Source of the DNA: Hyphodiscus hymeniophilus
Taxonomy: Eukaryota; Ascomycota; Leotiomycetes; Helotiales; Hyphodiscaceae
Assembly (NCBI GenBank): GCA_016508695.1
Contig: VNKQ01000012.1
Span: 62,001 to 126,000 of the forward strand
Length of the DNA: 64,000 bases
Direction of reading: 5' to 3'
Position numbers and translations under genes: made by a program. The notes beneath the pieces are model-generated. The model was not told the DNA's origin. It worked only from the letters and a program-made list of their open reading frames with translations, and did no database searches. Numbering within the stretch: the stretch's first letter is position 1; every line of letters begins with the position of its first letter. Shown here one piece after another: positions 31,767 to 43,390 of the stretch.

Positions 31767-34700
31767 ATGAGTATCAGCCTTCTTTCAGGCGCCGCCCGAT
31801 TACGACGACGAACACGCCCACAAGAGCTGACCATATCTCGTCATATTGTCGCCTTCACTCTCGCTGTCAACATCAGCAACCGTCAGCTGCGTGCCTCAAG
31901 CCAGCGCATAGGTGTGATCAGTCCTACACAAACCACCCATATCCAACCCCAGACTCAAATTCAAGCTCAAGCTCAACTCCAAGTCCAAATCCCACCCCAG
32001 ACCTTGCCCATCCGCCACGTACAAATACAACCCACCCAGCCACCAGGGAATATTCCTCGGCACCGGCATCTGCATCTGCATCTGCAGCTCCATCCCGCGA
32101 CCAACTACTCCTCGCCCAGCTTCTTCGCACAGACCCCTCGATCCCAACCTCTGATCCACCACGAACCTAGACTACGCGGGGTCTCCCAAGGACCCTCTCG
32201 CCCCTCTGCCGCTTCTGTTCTCGCAAACACAAAACACCAACACCTTCTCTCCAATACTCCGCAATCCTTCGACTCTCGCCGTTCACTGATAACGCACTCG
32301 AGCGCACCTGTCTTCTCAACTTTGTCCCAGCCTCAGACTCGAGCAATGTCAGGCAGTCCCCTTAGAGAGCATCGGCACATGCCGGTGGAAAGGCTCACCG
32401 ACACCCTGGAGACCCCCTCGCTCGATGATCGGAGTTATAGGGTTATCAGGCTGCCGAACCAGCTCGAAGTTCTTCTCGTCCATGATGCCGACACCGACAA
32501 AAGCTCGGCCGCTATGGACGTCAATGTTGGGAACTTCAGTGACGAAGAGGATCTGCCTGGAACAGCCCATGCGGTTGAACATTTGCTGTTCATGGGTACG
32601 AAGAAATACCCAATAGAGAACGCATACTCTCAGGTTAGTGGCCCTCTTGTCTCTAATCATGCACTTCGTCTAACACTGGATTCTTCTACAGTATCTCTCT
32701 GCACACTCGGGCTCATCTAACGCTTACACCGGCGCCACATCTACGAATTACTATTTTGAGGTTGCGGCAAAAGCAGCAGAGGATGCAGAATCTCCACTCT
32801 ACGGTGCTCTCGACCGATTTGCTCAATTCTTTATTGATCCTCTCTTCCTCCCTTCCACGCTTGACCGAGAACTACGAGCCGTTGATTCGGAGAACAAGAA
32901 GAACTTGCAGAGTGATCAATGGAGATTACATCAGCTGGAGAAGTCACTTTCAAATCCTAATCATCCGTATTGCCATTTCTCTACTGGAAACTTTGAGGTT
33001 TTGAAGACGGATCCGGAGGCCAGAGGAGAAAATGTCAGACAGAAGTTTATGGAGTTTCACGAGAAACATTACTCGGCAAATAGAATGAAGCTGGTCGTTC
33101 TGGGCAGAGAGCCGTTGGATGTCTTGGAAGGTTGGGCGGCGGATTTATTTGCTGGTGTCAGGAACAAGGATCTGCCTCAAAATCGATGGGACGCGGAGAA
33201 GCCATTTGGACCCAAGGACTTGTTGACACAATGCTTTGCGAAACCAGTGATGGATTCTAGACAGCTGGACCTTTCATTCCCGTTCGTAGACGAGGAGCTG
33301 CTCTTCGAATCCCAGCCAAGTCGATACATCTCGCACTTGATTGGACACGAAGGTCCTGGAAGTATCATGTCATATATCAAATCGAAAGGTTGGGCAAACG
33401 GACTAAGTGCAGGGGCATATTCAGTTTGTCCGGGTACACCTGGGATTTTCAACTGCCAAATACGATTGACAGAAGAGGGTCTAACACATTACGAGGAGAT
33501 TGTTAAGGTTTTCTTCCAATATGTTTCTTTATTGAGAGAGACACCTCCCCAGGAATGGATCTTTGACGAGCAAAAGGGACTGGCGGATGTGGATTTTAAG
33601 TTCAAGCAGAAACAGCCTGCTAGCAGATTCACCAGCAAGATCAGCGCAGTTATGCAAACCCCTCTTCCCCGCGAATGGCTCCTTAGTGGCCACAGCAGAT
33701 TGAGGACGTTTGATGTTGCGCGAATCGAGGAGGGGCTAGCATGCCTTCGGCCTGATAACTTCAGAATGACTGTTGTTTCGCAAAAATTCCCAGGGACCTG
33801 GGAATCAAAGGAGAAGTGGTACGGTACAGAGTACACCTACGAGAAGATTCCAGGCGACTTTGTTGCTGAGATCAAAAAAGCTGCTTCCAGTACTACCAAA
33901 GACCGATTACCGGAGCTGCACTTGCCACATGAGAATCAATTCATACCAACGAAGCTTGAGGTCGAGAAGAAGGAAGTAAAAGAGCCTGCGATTGAGCCGA
34001 AGCTGATCCGAAATGATGATATTGTCAGAACTTGGTACAAGAAGGATGATACTTTCTGGGTTCCCAAGGCCAATCTTTTCGTCAACTGCAGAAATACACT
34101 TCCGAATGCCACCGCGGAAAATTCCTTAAAGGCTAGACTCTACACTGATATTGTTCGAGATGCTTTGGAGGAGTATTCATACGATGCGGAGCTGGCAGGG
34201 CTAGATTACTCGGTATCGAGTCACTCTATGGGAATGGAAATTGCAGTATCCGGCTACAACGATAAGCTCTCGGTTTTGTTGGAAAAGGTCTTGGTCACGA
34301 TGAGAGATTTGGAAGTCAAGCCGGATCGGTTCGAGATTATCAAGGAAAGATTGCTACGGGGTCTCAAGAACTGGGATTTCCAGCAACCCTACAATCAAGT
34401 TGGCGATTTCACTCGATGGCTTAACAGCGAAAAGGGATATATCAATGATCAGATATTGGCTGAGTTGCACCACCTCACTGCTGCCGACATTCAACAATTC
34501 TACCCTCATCTTCTCCGTCAGATGCACATAGAAACCTTCGTCCACGGAAACTTGTACAAAGAGGACGCTCTTAAATTGAGCGATTTGATCGAAAATACCC
34601 TAAAGCCTCGCGCTTTGCCACAAACTCAGTGGCCAATTGCACGACAACTCGTCTTTCCGGTAGGTGGTAACTTCGTCTACCAAAAGACGTTGAAGGACCC

Positions 34701-35547
34701 TGCGAACGTCAACCACTGCATCGAGTATCTCCTCTATGTTGGCGACAAGGCAGACCGTGCGCTTCGGGCAAAGGTCCTTCTTCTTGACCAGATGACTCAT
34801 GAACCGGCTTTCGATCAATTGCGTACCAAAGAGCAACTAGGCTATGTAGTATTCAGCGGAGCACGCATGACTGCCACGAGTATCGGCTACCGCTTCATTA
34901 TCCAGAGCGAGAAGACGCCTGAATACTTGGAGGAGCGCATTGATTCTTTCCTGACGGGCTACGCGGAGACAATGGCAGAGATGTCAGATTCTGAGTTCGA
35001 AGAGCATAAGAGAAGTTTGATCACGAAACGTTTGGAGAAGTTGAAGAACTTGGATCAAGAGTCTAGCCGCCTTTGGTCTCACATTGATGGGGAGTACTTT
35101 GACTTTGAGCTTGGTATGTTTTTTTCTGTGTAATTTTGAAGTTGTGCTAATCAGATCGAAGTCCACCACGACGCTGCTCAAGTCAAAGCGCTAACCAAAG
35201 CCGACATGATCACATTCTATAGCCACTTCATTCACCCTACGTCGCCTGCGCGCTCCAAGCTTGCCGTTCATCTTATTGCGCAGACTCCTGGCTCTACGAC
35301 TGAGTCGACAGCGAATCCAATTTCGACCGCAATTGAGAAGGGCATTAAAGTTTTGTCGTTGAATAAGGATCGCCAGGATCGGGAAGATGGAGAGATCGTT
35401 GGAGAGATCAAGAAGAAAGAAGGGAATGGAACTACGCCGTTCATCATCACCGATGTGAGAGACTTTAAGTCTAAGTTGCAAGTCTCGGCAGGACCACAAC
35501 CTGTTAAGCATGTTTCCGAATTCGAGGAATTGGATGCAAAGTTGTGA
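31767..35547 (+). CDS. STE23: Insulysin-type M16 metalloprotease (STE23/IDE)
   Basis: Zinc protease degrading small peptides; the yeast homologue processes a-factor. Exons 31767-32633, 32692-35113 and 35162-35547 give 1224 aa, or 1031 aa from ATG 32346. The inverted zinc motif HAVEH (His 268, Glu 271, His 272 in the long form) starts the catalytic domain, followed by AHSGSSNAYTGATSTNYYFE and the distal Glu within RAVDSENKKN. Later IDE blocks include PASRFTSKISAVMQTPLPRE, AFDQLRTKEQLGYVVFSG and TKRLEKLKNLDQESSRLW. The length from 32346 matches IDE/Ste23 (about 1020), so the upstream 193 residues, Arg- and Gln-rich with RLRRRTRPQ near the start, are an extension that may target mitochondria, as in the longer form of human IDE. 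The last intron acceptor was set at GAAG (35161) to keep frame. Confidence 0.93.
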
Positions 35548-37629
35548 GGGGAGTCTGGAAGGACGAAGGGGCGGCTGTCCATGATAATAGGGCTACATGG
35601 GCACGGTATACTCATTGCGTCGCACTTGAGGAATGTGAATGACTGATGGCAGTCAGCATGATATGCATTATAGGCGTGCGGGTAAGAAGGATGGATCGAT
35701 ACGGCATTCAACTGGGGCTGCATGACGCTGTTACGCATGGGAAAAGTATCCAAGGGTAGATGTCTAATAGATACCCGTAAAGCCTCTCACCGTCTCAAAT
35801 CCGCTTTTCACATGCAGTGAGAATTGTTTTTAAGTCCCCCTCACCGAGTTTTCATTCTCGGTCTTCCAGCCATGGCTCATACAGAAGTGACAACCCATGC
35901 AGGCGCAACGCGGGGATGCAAGGTCGCACAGGCTCGCTTTTCACAGGCAAGCCCATGTCCCCCGCGATGCGACCCTCTGCGTCGCATCAGTGATGTGACG
36001 GCCGTTGCACAGCTGCACTGCATGACCTACTCGAATCCAAGGAAGGTATTTACCGCCGAGTGGCGTGCACTGAGGCATACATCACCAAATCGACCAGATA
36101 TGTATCCATATGTCCTTTACCTTGCACGTGTGATCTCGCGAAGTGCAGTACCGGCTGTGCGGTATGTATGCAGTGAGACGGTCGCTCCACCACTTATCCC
36201 TACGCTGCACTCCAGTCCCTCTTTTTTTCGTTGTCCTGTCCTGTCTTGGATTTTCCGCTCTGTTGTTGATTCGTGTTGGAGGGGCTGATTCTTGAGTGGC
36301 ATACTGTATTGTACAATCTCTAGCCTGGCCCTGCTCCGTTTTGTAGAGAGCGAGCTGCGGCATGATTGATGCCTTCATAGAAGAAGATAAGGAGGTTGAC
36401 TTGAAAGTTGGAAGCGGTTGTATGTTGAACGTTTTGGTTAAGGATTCGGATATGAGAGACGAGCGCGGTGCAGTGGAAGACTTCAATACACCCCTTGGTA
36501 ATTCCCACATCTAGAGTCTATAGAAACGGGTTCATTCATCCCTGAAGTTCGGGAGGTCCAAGATGAGGCAGTATTTCGAGTCTGTCGCTTTGTGGTAGTC
36601 TTAACTTGATACTCTGCTTGATATCCAAGGTTTTCTGATGTCTACTTTATGATCAAGTACAGCATCCGCTCCCTCCAGAAAAGCCAGTTGTACTCGTAAG
36701 AAGTTAGGAACTCAGTCCGTAGTGTCCTCGCGATACACGGGTCGAGGACAATGAGATAATTTAATAGGTATCAATTGTGCCTAGAGACGGCGAGTGACGG
36801 ATCGGAAGAATTGGGCATTTGAGTTGCAGGTTACGAGCTCGGTCCGGCCATGTAGTAGAGATAAGGTAATTACTCAGTTCCCTTGCTCCTCGCTTTCTCA
36901 AGCTTAGATAATTAAGACGACGAACTCACCAAGACCCTCGGCCCACCAACACGAATATCCTCAATCTCGACTAGGCGAGCATTACAGAGCATTGTACGCA
37001 GGCTTACATCAACATAAAGTCTAATGGTAATTTTGCAAACGTCGAAGAGAAACAAAACAAGCAGGACCATGTCACGACTCCCACGAGACGTGGAAATTTT
37101 GTGACCAAGGAGATTGAGTGATGAATAGCTTTGAGTTCATAATACCCAAAGAAGACTTCTCAATGATCTAGATATGAACAGGAAATACACCAATCAGTGC
37201 AGAAACGTAGTTTCTGAATTCAAGGTATGAAGATCATCAATCGTGGGAGCTTCTGTCTGTTTCATTGTATCATATTTGCAAACTCTGTGGAGTTCAATGT
37301 TCGGACTAATATGAACAGTCGTTCATCTATCCGAGTTGGGGGTTCGTTTGGGGAGATGCGTTGTAGATCGTAGGACAACGTGGTCTCAATCCTCTCAGTT
37401 TCATAGGATATCGACAGCAACATCCATATGTCACAAGTCTGCAAGATCGCATGCCATAACCACAAACATCCTAACAAGCCAACGCATCGCCACCAGAATC
37501 CGGATCTCCGAATTCATTCGTAGTCGTGCTAAATCCTGCAATCGAGTACTGTTGTCCGCGCCGGCATAGTGGCTTCCTTCACACGAATGTGATTAGTGTG
37601 GGTTCACTCGTTATATGACAGGTCAATCT
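35548..37629. other. 2.1-kb intergenic region, no gene recognised
   Basis: Between the M16 protease (rightward) and the MPP6-like gene (leftward), so mainly 3' flanks. A perfect 8-bp hairpin (TGTCCTCG 36723-36730 / CGAGGACA 36743-36750, 12-nt loop) is present. A 154-codon frame at 35824-36288 has no domain-like character. No tRNA found. Confidence 0.5.
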
Positions 37630-38580
37630 TCATCGTGTTTTGATGAATTTTCTTGACGGACCATCATCGCCACCTCCAGGGTAAATCCTCTTCTTCTCTC
37701 GCTGAGGGCATTCCGCCTTGAAATGAGGTCCACCGCAGATATAGCATGAGACATTAGTCCGACCTGGTGTAGCTGGTTTCGCTGGTGTACCGACAAATTG
37801 GCTCCCACTGATAGACGTCAAGCTGTTCAGATTGACGTTCTTCTTTTTGCGGTCCTTCGCCAACTGTTTTGCTTTTGCTTTCTCTGCGCGCTTCTTGGCC
37901 TTTTGTTCTGCTTTCACTCGTTCTACTGCCTCTCGTCGGGAAGTTTTGATCATTTCGCTGGCTGGATCGTCGGAGTCGGAGTCATCTTCAGAGTCTTCTT
38001 CGTCCTCCTCGTCCGAACTCGAATCTGTATCATCCTCGTCATCGTGCTTCTATGAAAATCGTAAGTATCTGATGACACAATATTTGGAAGATATTTTGAT
38101 CATGTAGAGACTTACCTCCACTTTCTTGTTGAACTTGCCAAAGCTTCTTCGACCAACCATAACAGGCTTGTCTTCCCCAAACTCTTCTGCAGGTCTAAAA
38201 CTTGAAGATACATCAAGATTCGCATACCCAGTCTGCACTATCCGCAAAGGTAGATTTGGGGCAGTAACTGTCTGATCCTCAAAGCTCAGAACCCATCTTG
38301 TATCTCCGGACTCAGCAGCAGCCTTCTCCAACGCATTCTGTCGTTTAGCATCTTCCTCTACAGCTGCAGCTTCAATCGCCCGTTGGTTGACCAGAGCATT
38401 CACATCAAATGCAGGTGCACCTGGAGAGTCGGTGTCTTTCTTTCGACGCTTTGGAGAGGGTTCGTCGGGTGTGGAAGGTGATGGGGTTGGAGAAGCAGCA
38501 GCTCTTTGCATGAACTTCATGGTCAACAGCCTCGAAGACATGGATTTAGGCGCACTCCCAGGAGTGCTAGTGGCTGACAT
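37630..38580 (-). CDS. MPP6-like nuclear exosome cofactor with zinc knuckle
   Basis: Exons 38580-38116 and 38049-37630 join to 294 aa. The N-terminus SSRLLTMKFMQRAAA closely matches the signature start of M-phase phosphoprotein 6 (LLRMKFMQR), the nuclear exosome RNA-binding cofactor. DTRWVLSFED and VMVGRRSFGKFNKKVE correspond to its central and GRxSFxxFN blocks. The remainder is unusual: an acidic run (about residues 156-185), a long basic helix (SRREAVERVKAEQKAKKRAEKA) and a C-terminal knuckle CYICGGPHFKAEC (CX2CX3HX4C, from residue 257). Human MPP6 is 160 aa and lacks the knuckle. Such knuckles bind RNA in TRAMP Air proteins, so the protein may add RNA-binding capacity. The intron is 66 nt. 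It shares a 226-bp divergent promoter with the complex I subunit gene. Confidence 0.82.
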
Positions 38581-38806
38581 CTTGAAAGCAGTTAAGCTTA
38601 CGGTGTGGGAATAATCAAAGTCTACTGTGGGACTTCACCTGCTGTCAGTGGAAAGACCAGTGGAATGATGTTCTTGTACAATATATTTTTGGGAGGCGCT
38701 TTGGCCCGCCTAAAAGATAAAGCCCGATTAGTCATCGGAGAGAGCCTCAGAATGGCGACGACGACTCCATAGAACATCCCCCGCCTACACTTGGATCACC
38801 AACACG

Positions 38807-39569
38807 ATGCTGTCCACTGCAAGATCACGGGCTGCATGGCAGGTCTCCCGTAGAGTCCAATTATCTGCTAGGCGCACGTATGCCTTCTCTGCGAACGACA
38901 ACCAAGAGATCAACGACCCAAACAAACCGAAGGAGGTCCCCAATGTCTCCAAGACGAACGAGTTGCCAATTGAGAGCCCATTCACAGATCATGCTCTCCA
39001 GGAGAGTACTGAGGATGCAGAGAAGAAGCGGGTGATGCAAGCGCCGAACAGAACGAGTGTTTGGTCGCGGAGTCAAAATCCAAGGGCGAAGGCGATGTCA
39101 GGACCAAGATTTGAGCAAACGATTATGGAACTTCAGGTATGCATTATACTAGCGCATCTGGACTCTAATTTCTCTTGGAAATGTTTAGTTCGTGTTCGTT
39201 GATTCCTTCAAATGCTAACATTTCTTAGCCACGACCTGAAGCAGCCATTAGTCTCATCCACAAGCAACCTGTACGATGGACACACAAGCGCGTTGTGGAA
39301 TGTGATGGTGGTGGAGGGCCATTGGGACATCCTAGGATCTTTATCAATGTCGATAAGCCTCAAGTCTGCATGTGCACGTATTGTGGACTTCCTTTTGTGA
39401 GCTCTCTCCCATACTATCTCAAGCTCCATGCTAATCACTACAGGCCAACGAGCACCACCGAAAGCACCTTGAATCTGTGGACACCCCATATCCTCTGGAA
39501 GCCCAAGGCGATCCTGCAGAGATCCCTGAATCTCAGAGAATTACTAACGAGGCTCTGGGACAGCGATAG
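38807..39569 (+). CDS. Mitochondrial complex I zinc subunit (NDUFS6 type)
   Basis: Accessory subunit of NADH:ubiquinone oxidoreductase that binds zinc and is needed late in assembly of the N-module. Exons 38807-39136, 39229-39396 and 39444-39569 give 207 aa. The N-terminus (MLSTARSRAAWQVSRRVQLSARR) is a clear matrix-targeting presequence. Conserved core: VVECDGGGGPLGHPRIFINVD, then CTYCGLPF, with zinc ligands Cys135, His144, Cys159 and Cys162 in the spacing of human NDUFS6. The last exon adds ANEHHRKHLESVDTPYPLE, where the junction after GLPF is in frame only if the 47-nt intron is removed. The first intron is 92 nt. The residues between presequence and core are poorly conserved, as usual in fungi. 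Confidence 0.93.
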
Positions 39570-40236
39570 ACAGTCTGCGGAGGGAGTTGTGTAGCTGCCA
39601 ATAATGTACATATTCGATTACAAGAAGCTCACTGCCAATTCCAGGTCACTATGGTTTGATTGTGTAGAGTTCCATAATTTGCTTGAGGTTAAGTAAACTT
39701 GGATAGGACAGAATGATGAGATTTCAAGCTCACATCCACCAGACGTCTCGTCCAATTAAAGAGGAATCCCGATCAAAGAAGCGACATGAGAGCGCTCTGT
39801 GTCGAGTGCCCGTACTCATCTATGGATTTTGAGTTCTCATTTATTTTAGGGCGTGCATTACTCTGAATCAATTTACTTGGACTCGTGTCTTCTGGCCATA
39901 AATACTCCAAACTCAAGTGCTAATGATTATTGGCTGGGAAAGGAAGTGAGATGTGACCCGGCGTTGTTTCCTCAGTCACACTTTTTTAGAAAGAATGTAA
40001 GAATGGCTTTCTTCCAGCTGAGTATTTAGAAAGCACAATGTACATACCTTTGATTCCAGTGTTCTTACGCCGTATGTCCCTATATCGAGAAGATGGAGAG
40101 AAAGTTGTTCCGTTCCGATGTATCGCTTCTCACCGCCCTGGCCTTGCCCGCATCGCTCAGCAGACGGCGAGCTCTGTGGTACACCTCCTCCATCTTTCCA
40201 CCCACGAACACATCACCTTGTCGGTGCGGTCGCAAG
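39570..40236. other. Intergenic region before the cleavage factor gene
   Basis: Contains the 3' flank of the complex I gene and the promoter/leader of the next. An upstream in-frame ATG at 40093 would extend the next protein by 48 residues lacking family similarity. No other feature. Confidence 0.5.
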
Positions 40237-41106
40237 ATGTCTACAATCACGACAACTGCGTTGCAGACCTCCTACCCTCCTATCCTCCCAAAGTCCTTCA
40301 ATGGAAACCAACCAAAAACAATCCGCCTCTACCCCCTGTCCAACTACACATTCGGCACCAAAGAAACCCAACCCGAAGAAGATCCCTCCGTTCTCGCGCG
40401 TCTCAAACGTCTAGAAGAGCACTATGTCGAGCATGGGATGCGCCGAACTTGCGAAGGGATCCTCGTGTGCCACGAACACAACCATCCTCATATCCTCATG
40501 CTGCAAATCGCAAACGCCTTCTTCAAGCTCCCGGGCGATTATTTGAAGCCTGAAGATGACGAGGTTGAGGGTTTCAAGATGAGGCTAAATGAGCGATTGG
40601 CACCGGTGGGAAGCCAATTCTCTGGAGAGGGAGTCAACGAGGATTGGGAAATCGGTGATACATTGGCGCAGTGGTGGAGACCGAATTTCGAGACTTTCAT
40701 GTACCCTTTCATCCCGGCGCATGTTACGAGGCCGAAGGAGTGTAAGAAGTTGTATTTCATACAGCTTCCTCGACAGAGTTGGTTTGCTGCTCTACTCTCT
40801 TTCGGATGTTGGCTAACGGCTTGCGTAGAGGTACTGAGTGTCCCGAAGAACATGAAACTCCTCGCAGTCCCCCTTTTCGAACTCTACGACAACACCGCCC
40901 GCTATGGTCCTCAATTATCCGCTATCCCTCACCTGCTGTCAAGGTACAACTTCGAGTTCATTGACGAGAACGGACAAGTTGTTGCTGTGACGCCCGGTGG
41001 TGGACCTGAGGATGGGTATGTTCCTAAGACCAGGGTGCTGGCTGGAGGCACAGATGAAGAGATGAAGGATGATAATGGTATCAAGGATGAGAATGGTATT
41101 CATTAA
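40237..41106 (+). CDS. Cleavage factor Im 25-kDa subunit (NUDT21/CPSF5)
   Basis: Pre-mRNA 3'-end processing factor that binds UGUA upstream of poly(A) sites through a catalytically inert Nudix fold. Exons 40237-40777 and 40829-41106 give 272 aa. Family blocks: TIRLYPLSNYTFGTKE, MRRTCEGILVCHEHNHPHIL, NAFFKLPGDYLKPEDDEVEG, WRPNFETFMYPFIPAHVTRP, KLLAVPLFELYDNTARYGP and LLSRYNFEF. Human NUDT21 is 227 aa; the extra length is a Gly/Asp-rich C-terminal tail. The 51-nt intron (GTTGGT...GCTAAC...GTAG) is required to give QLPRQKVLSVPKN. The start at 40237 was chosen because MSTITTTALQ leads directly to the conserved TIRLYPLSNYTFG block. Confidence 0.93.
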   Translation: MSTITTTALQTSYPPILPKSFNGNQPKTIRLYPLSNYTFGTKETQPEEDPSVLARLKRLEEHYVEHGMRRTCEGILVCHEHNHPHILMLQIANAFFKLPGDYLKPEDDEVEGFKMRLNERLAPVGSQFSGEGVNEDWEIGDTLAQWWRPNFETFMYPFIPAHVTRPKECKKLYFIQLPRQSWFAALLSFGCWLTACVEVLSVPKNMKLLAVPLFELYDNTARYGPQLSAIPHLLSRYNFEFIDENGQVVAVTPGGGPEDGYVPKTRVLAGGTDEEMKDDNGIKDENGIH

Positions 41107-41596
41107 GCTTTGGCGTTGGTTGGCAGCGGCATCGACATTGGCATCTGTGCACTTTTCGCATTTTAAGCAATCCTAGAGGTGTGGACGATCTCGAATGGCG
41201 GTCATGGAATGGCGTTCAGGAGGTTCAATGGAAAAAAGCGCGTTGGGATACCAGTGGACGATAGAAGTGGCCCTCTTCCGTGTCTGCAAATTATTGGCAG
41301 ATATTTGCTGTACGATGAGAATAGCAGCTTTAAAAGAATTTATACGTCAACATTCTGGCCACTGATTGGAGGGTAGAGATGTGATAGTTTGCAATTTCAG
41401 TAGTTGTATTTCTGGTTGAGCTCGCACTGTAGCTCAGGCAAGCATACTAAGCAAAGCCGGCATATTACTCAGACATAACTGCTCAATCTCATACCTCATG
41501 GAGCAAATAAATATCCCTTCCTAGCACACCCAAACTCCGATACCTTCAACATCCAAGCTAAAACCAAACAATGTGAGGAAAGAACTCTCGAAACTT
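41107..41596. other. Convergent 3' intergenic region
   Basis: Two genes end toward each other here. No frame, repeat or structure recognised. Confidence 0.6.
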
Positions 41597-43390
41597 TCAC
41601 CGAGCATCTTTCGGGGAAGAGCTACTAGCAGTGCACTCCTCAAAGTCCAACTCCCACTTATCAACCTCCTCAAACTTCTTCGCCGCTTTCTTCAGCTCCT
41701 TTCCCACACGTTTCTCAAGCTCCTGGCTGTTCTCCGGGCTTCCATTCGTATCGTCATCGGGTAACGGAGCAAGACTATCATCTGGATCAACTTCTTCGTT
41801 TTCTTTATCAGATGTTGTATGAGCTGCTCTTGAACCATAGGTCTGCTTAGTTCCTGGCTTTGGTACGACCTTTAACTTTCGAGCTGCCTTTCCAGACGGA
41901 GGGATGCGAGGTACAATATTGCGCCGAGATGGTGCTGCACGAACTGTGGAGTGCGTGAGCTCATCGTCATCTGAAGCCAGGCCTGAAACGTCAATCTCGT
42001 CCTCGGATGCAATATCGTAGGGATCGCGAGCTCCTCGTCTTCTTCTTCTCCGAGGTAGCAGAGCTTGAAGTTGGGCTGTGGACAGTGTGCTTGGCAGAGG
42101 ACGTTGTCGTCTCTTACTCTTGGGGACTGCTTTTTCTGCTCGGAAATTCGGGGAGTGGGTGAGTGATGGCGGGGATGAGATTGGTGAATCTTGGCTATAG
42201 GATGGCGGTGTTCCATCTCTAAGGCGTCTTCGACCTCGGGGTGCTTCTCGCTCGGCACGTAGACGTTGAGCGGCTCTATAGCTTGCTGGCTCCGGCTCTG
42301 GACTTGGGGTGACGCTGCTGCTGAGTGGTGGTGCCATCGTCTCGCTCATTGGTTCTTCGTTAATTTCTTGTGCCTCTACTGAAGGTAATACGGCTTCGTC
42401 TGATGAATGTGGCTCTTCTTCAGATTCGTCATGTTGTGGTTCCGTCGCGAGAATGTCATCATGTAGCTCTGACTCTCCATCTGAAAGAACTGGCGGGCTT
42501 GACCGTGGCAATTGAGTAGCTGATAACTTGCGCTTCCGTGGGTTGGAAGCAGAGGATGAACCAGTCACGTCTCGCGTCTTTGACAGATTTAGCGGTGTTG
42601 ACTCATCCTCGGGATTGAAATCGTCCTCCTGAGCTTCGTATTCTGGTCGAGGTTGTCGGTCCTTCTGAGCAGTTCCCAGTATGCTTGGCTGCCTTGCTCT
42701 TCTCTTGAAATTTCCCAAATTCAAGATGGATCCCCCATGCGCGGGCGTGCCTCCGACATGTCCAATGCTGGCCGATCTTGCATGTTCGTTTGTGCCTGTA
42801 ATACTTGGTTGCCGCGAGTGTCTAACGCCCAGCACAGAATTGTTTCTCTTGCCCACAGTCGCTAGACCTGTATCCTGAGCCAGATTCGATTCCACACTGC
42901 TTGAACGCGCTCGAGCAGCTGCGCGACCCAGAATGCTTGGTTGACGCGGCCTTCTTCTGAAGTTTCCAAGCGCAAGTAACGAATGTTCAGCAGCTGGTGT
43001 GCCTCTCTCCCTCCTTCCAACCTCTACAGCAGGACTGCTCGATTCGAGGTCAATATCCTCGATCCCAGCCTCTCCGCCCAGAGTCTTCGGTGAAATACGA
43101 TCTTTGCCTTTGAAGTTCTCTCCTGGTTCACTCAGACTGTCTTCCTTTTCCAGATCGCGCGCATTTGTTCCTTGCCTCGCGCCAGCAGCCTTTCCTTTGC
43201 CATTGTCTTTCTTAACACGTCGCGCACTTCTCACCCCTCCCTCATCTGGGTCGCTGACATCGTACATATCGTCAAATCCAGCATCTGGCGCTCGAGGTAC
43301 AGAAATTGGTTGAACAGCAGACTTCATCGACTTTGTGACGCGTGGAGCGGGGATCGATGGCGCGACCTTTGAACGCTTTGGGCGAGGCAT
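41597..43390 (-). CDS. Disordered, Ser/Arg-rich nuclear-type protein with RQPSILG repeats
   Basis: Single exon, 597 aa; family not recognised. It begins MPRPKRSKVAPSIPAPRVTK (basic, possible nuclear signal). A repeated unit follows: SLLALGNFRRRPRQPSILG, then a shorter SVLGVRHSRQPSITG, then SILNLGNFKRRARQPSILG, spaced by Ser/Arg-rich linkers. The middle is Ser/Pro/Glu rich. Near residues 460-500 come LQALLPRRRRRRGARDPYD and DEIDVSGLASDDDELTH, and the C-terminus ends in a Lys/Glu helix (ELEKRVGKELKKAAKKFEEV). No catalytic motif is present. RRPRQPS and RRARQPS fit basophilic kinase sites (Arg at -3/-4), so the repeats may be phosphorylated. Basic patches plus acidic tracts suggest chromatin or spindle association, but this is inference. 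Confidence 0.75.
   Translation of the reverse strand: MPRPKRSKVAPSIPAPRVTKSMKSAVQPISVPRAPDAGFDDMYDVSDPDEGGVRSARRVKKDNGKGKAAGARQGTNARDLEKEDSLSEPGENFKGKDRISPKTLGGEAGIEDIDLESSSPAVEVGRRERGTPAAEHSLLALGNFRRRPRQPSILGRAAARARSSSVESNLAQDTGLATVGKRNNSVLGVRHSRQPSITGTNEHARSASIGHVGGTPAHGGSILNLGNFKRRARQPSILGTAQKDRQPRPEYEAQEDDFNPEDESTPLNLSKTRDVTGSSSASNPRKRKLSATQLPRSSPPVLSDGESELHDDILATEPQHDESEEEPHSSDEAVLPSVEAQEINEEPMSETMAPPLSSSVTPSPEPEPASYRAAQRLRAEREAPRGRRRLRDGTPPSYSQDSPISSPPSLTHSPNFRAEKAVPKSKRRQRPLPSTLSTAQLQALLPRRRRRRGARDPYDIASEDEIDVSGLASDDDELTHSTVRAAPSRRNIVPRIPPSGKAARKLKVVPKPGTKQTYGSRAAHTTSDKENEEVDPDDSLAPLPDDDTNGSPENSQELEKRVGKELKKAAKKFEEVDKWELDFEECTASSSSPKDAR

Noticed and set aside
35824..36288. 154-codon plus-strand frame
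   Set aside because: No conserved motif, no support from context, composition like random frame in GC-normal DNA.
36723..36750. 8-bp stem hairpin as a possible RNA gene or terminator
   Set aside because: Isolated short hairpin with no tRNA-like or other RNA-family features; likely chance in 2 kb of noncoding DNA.
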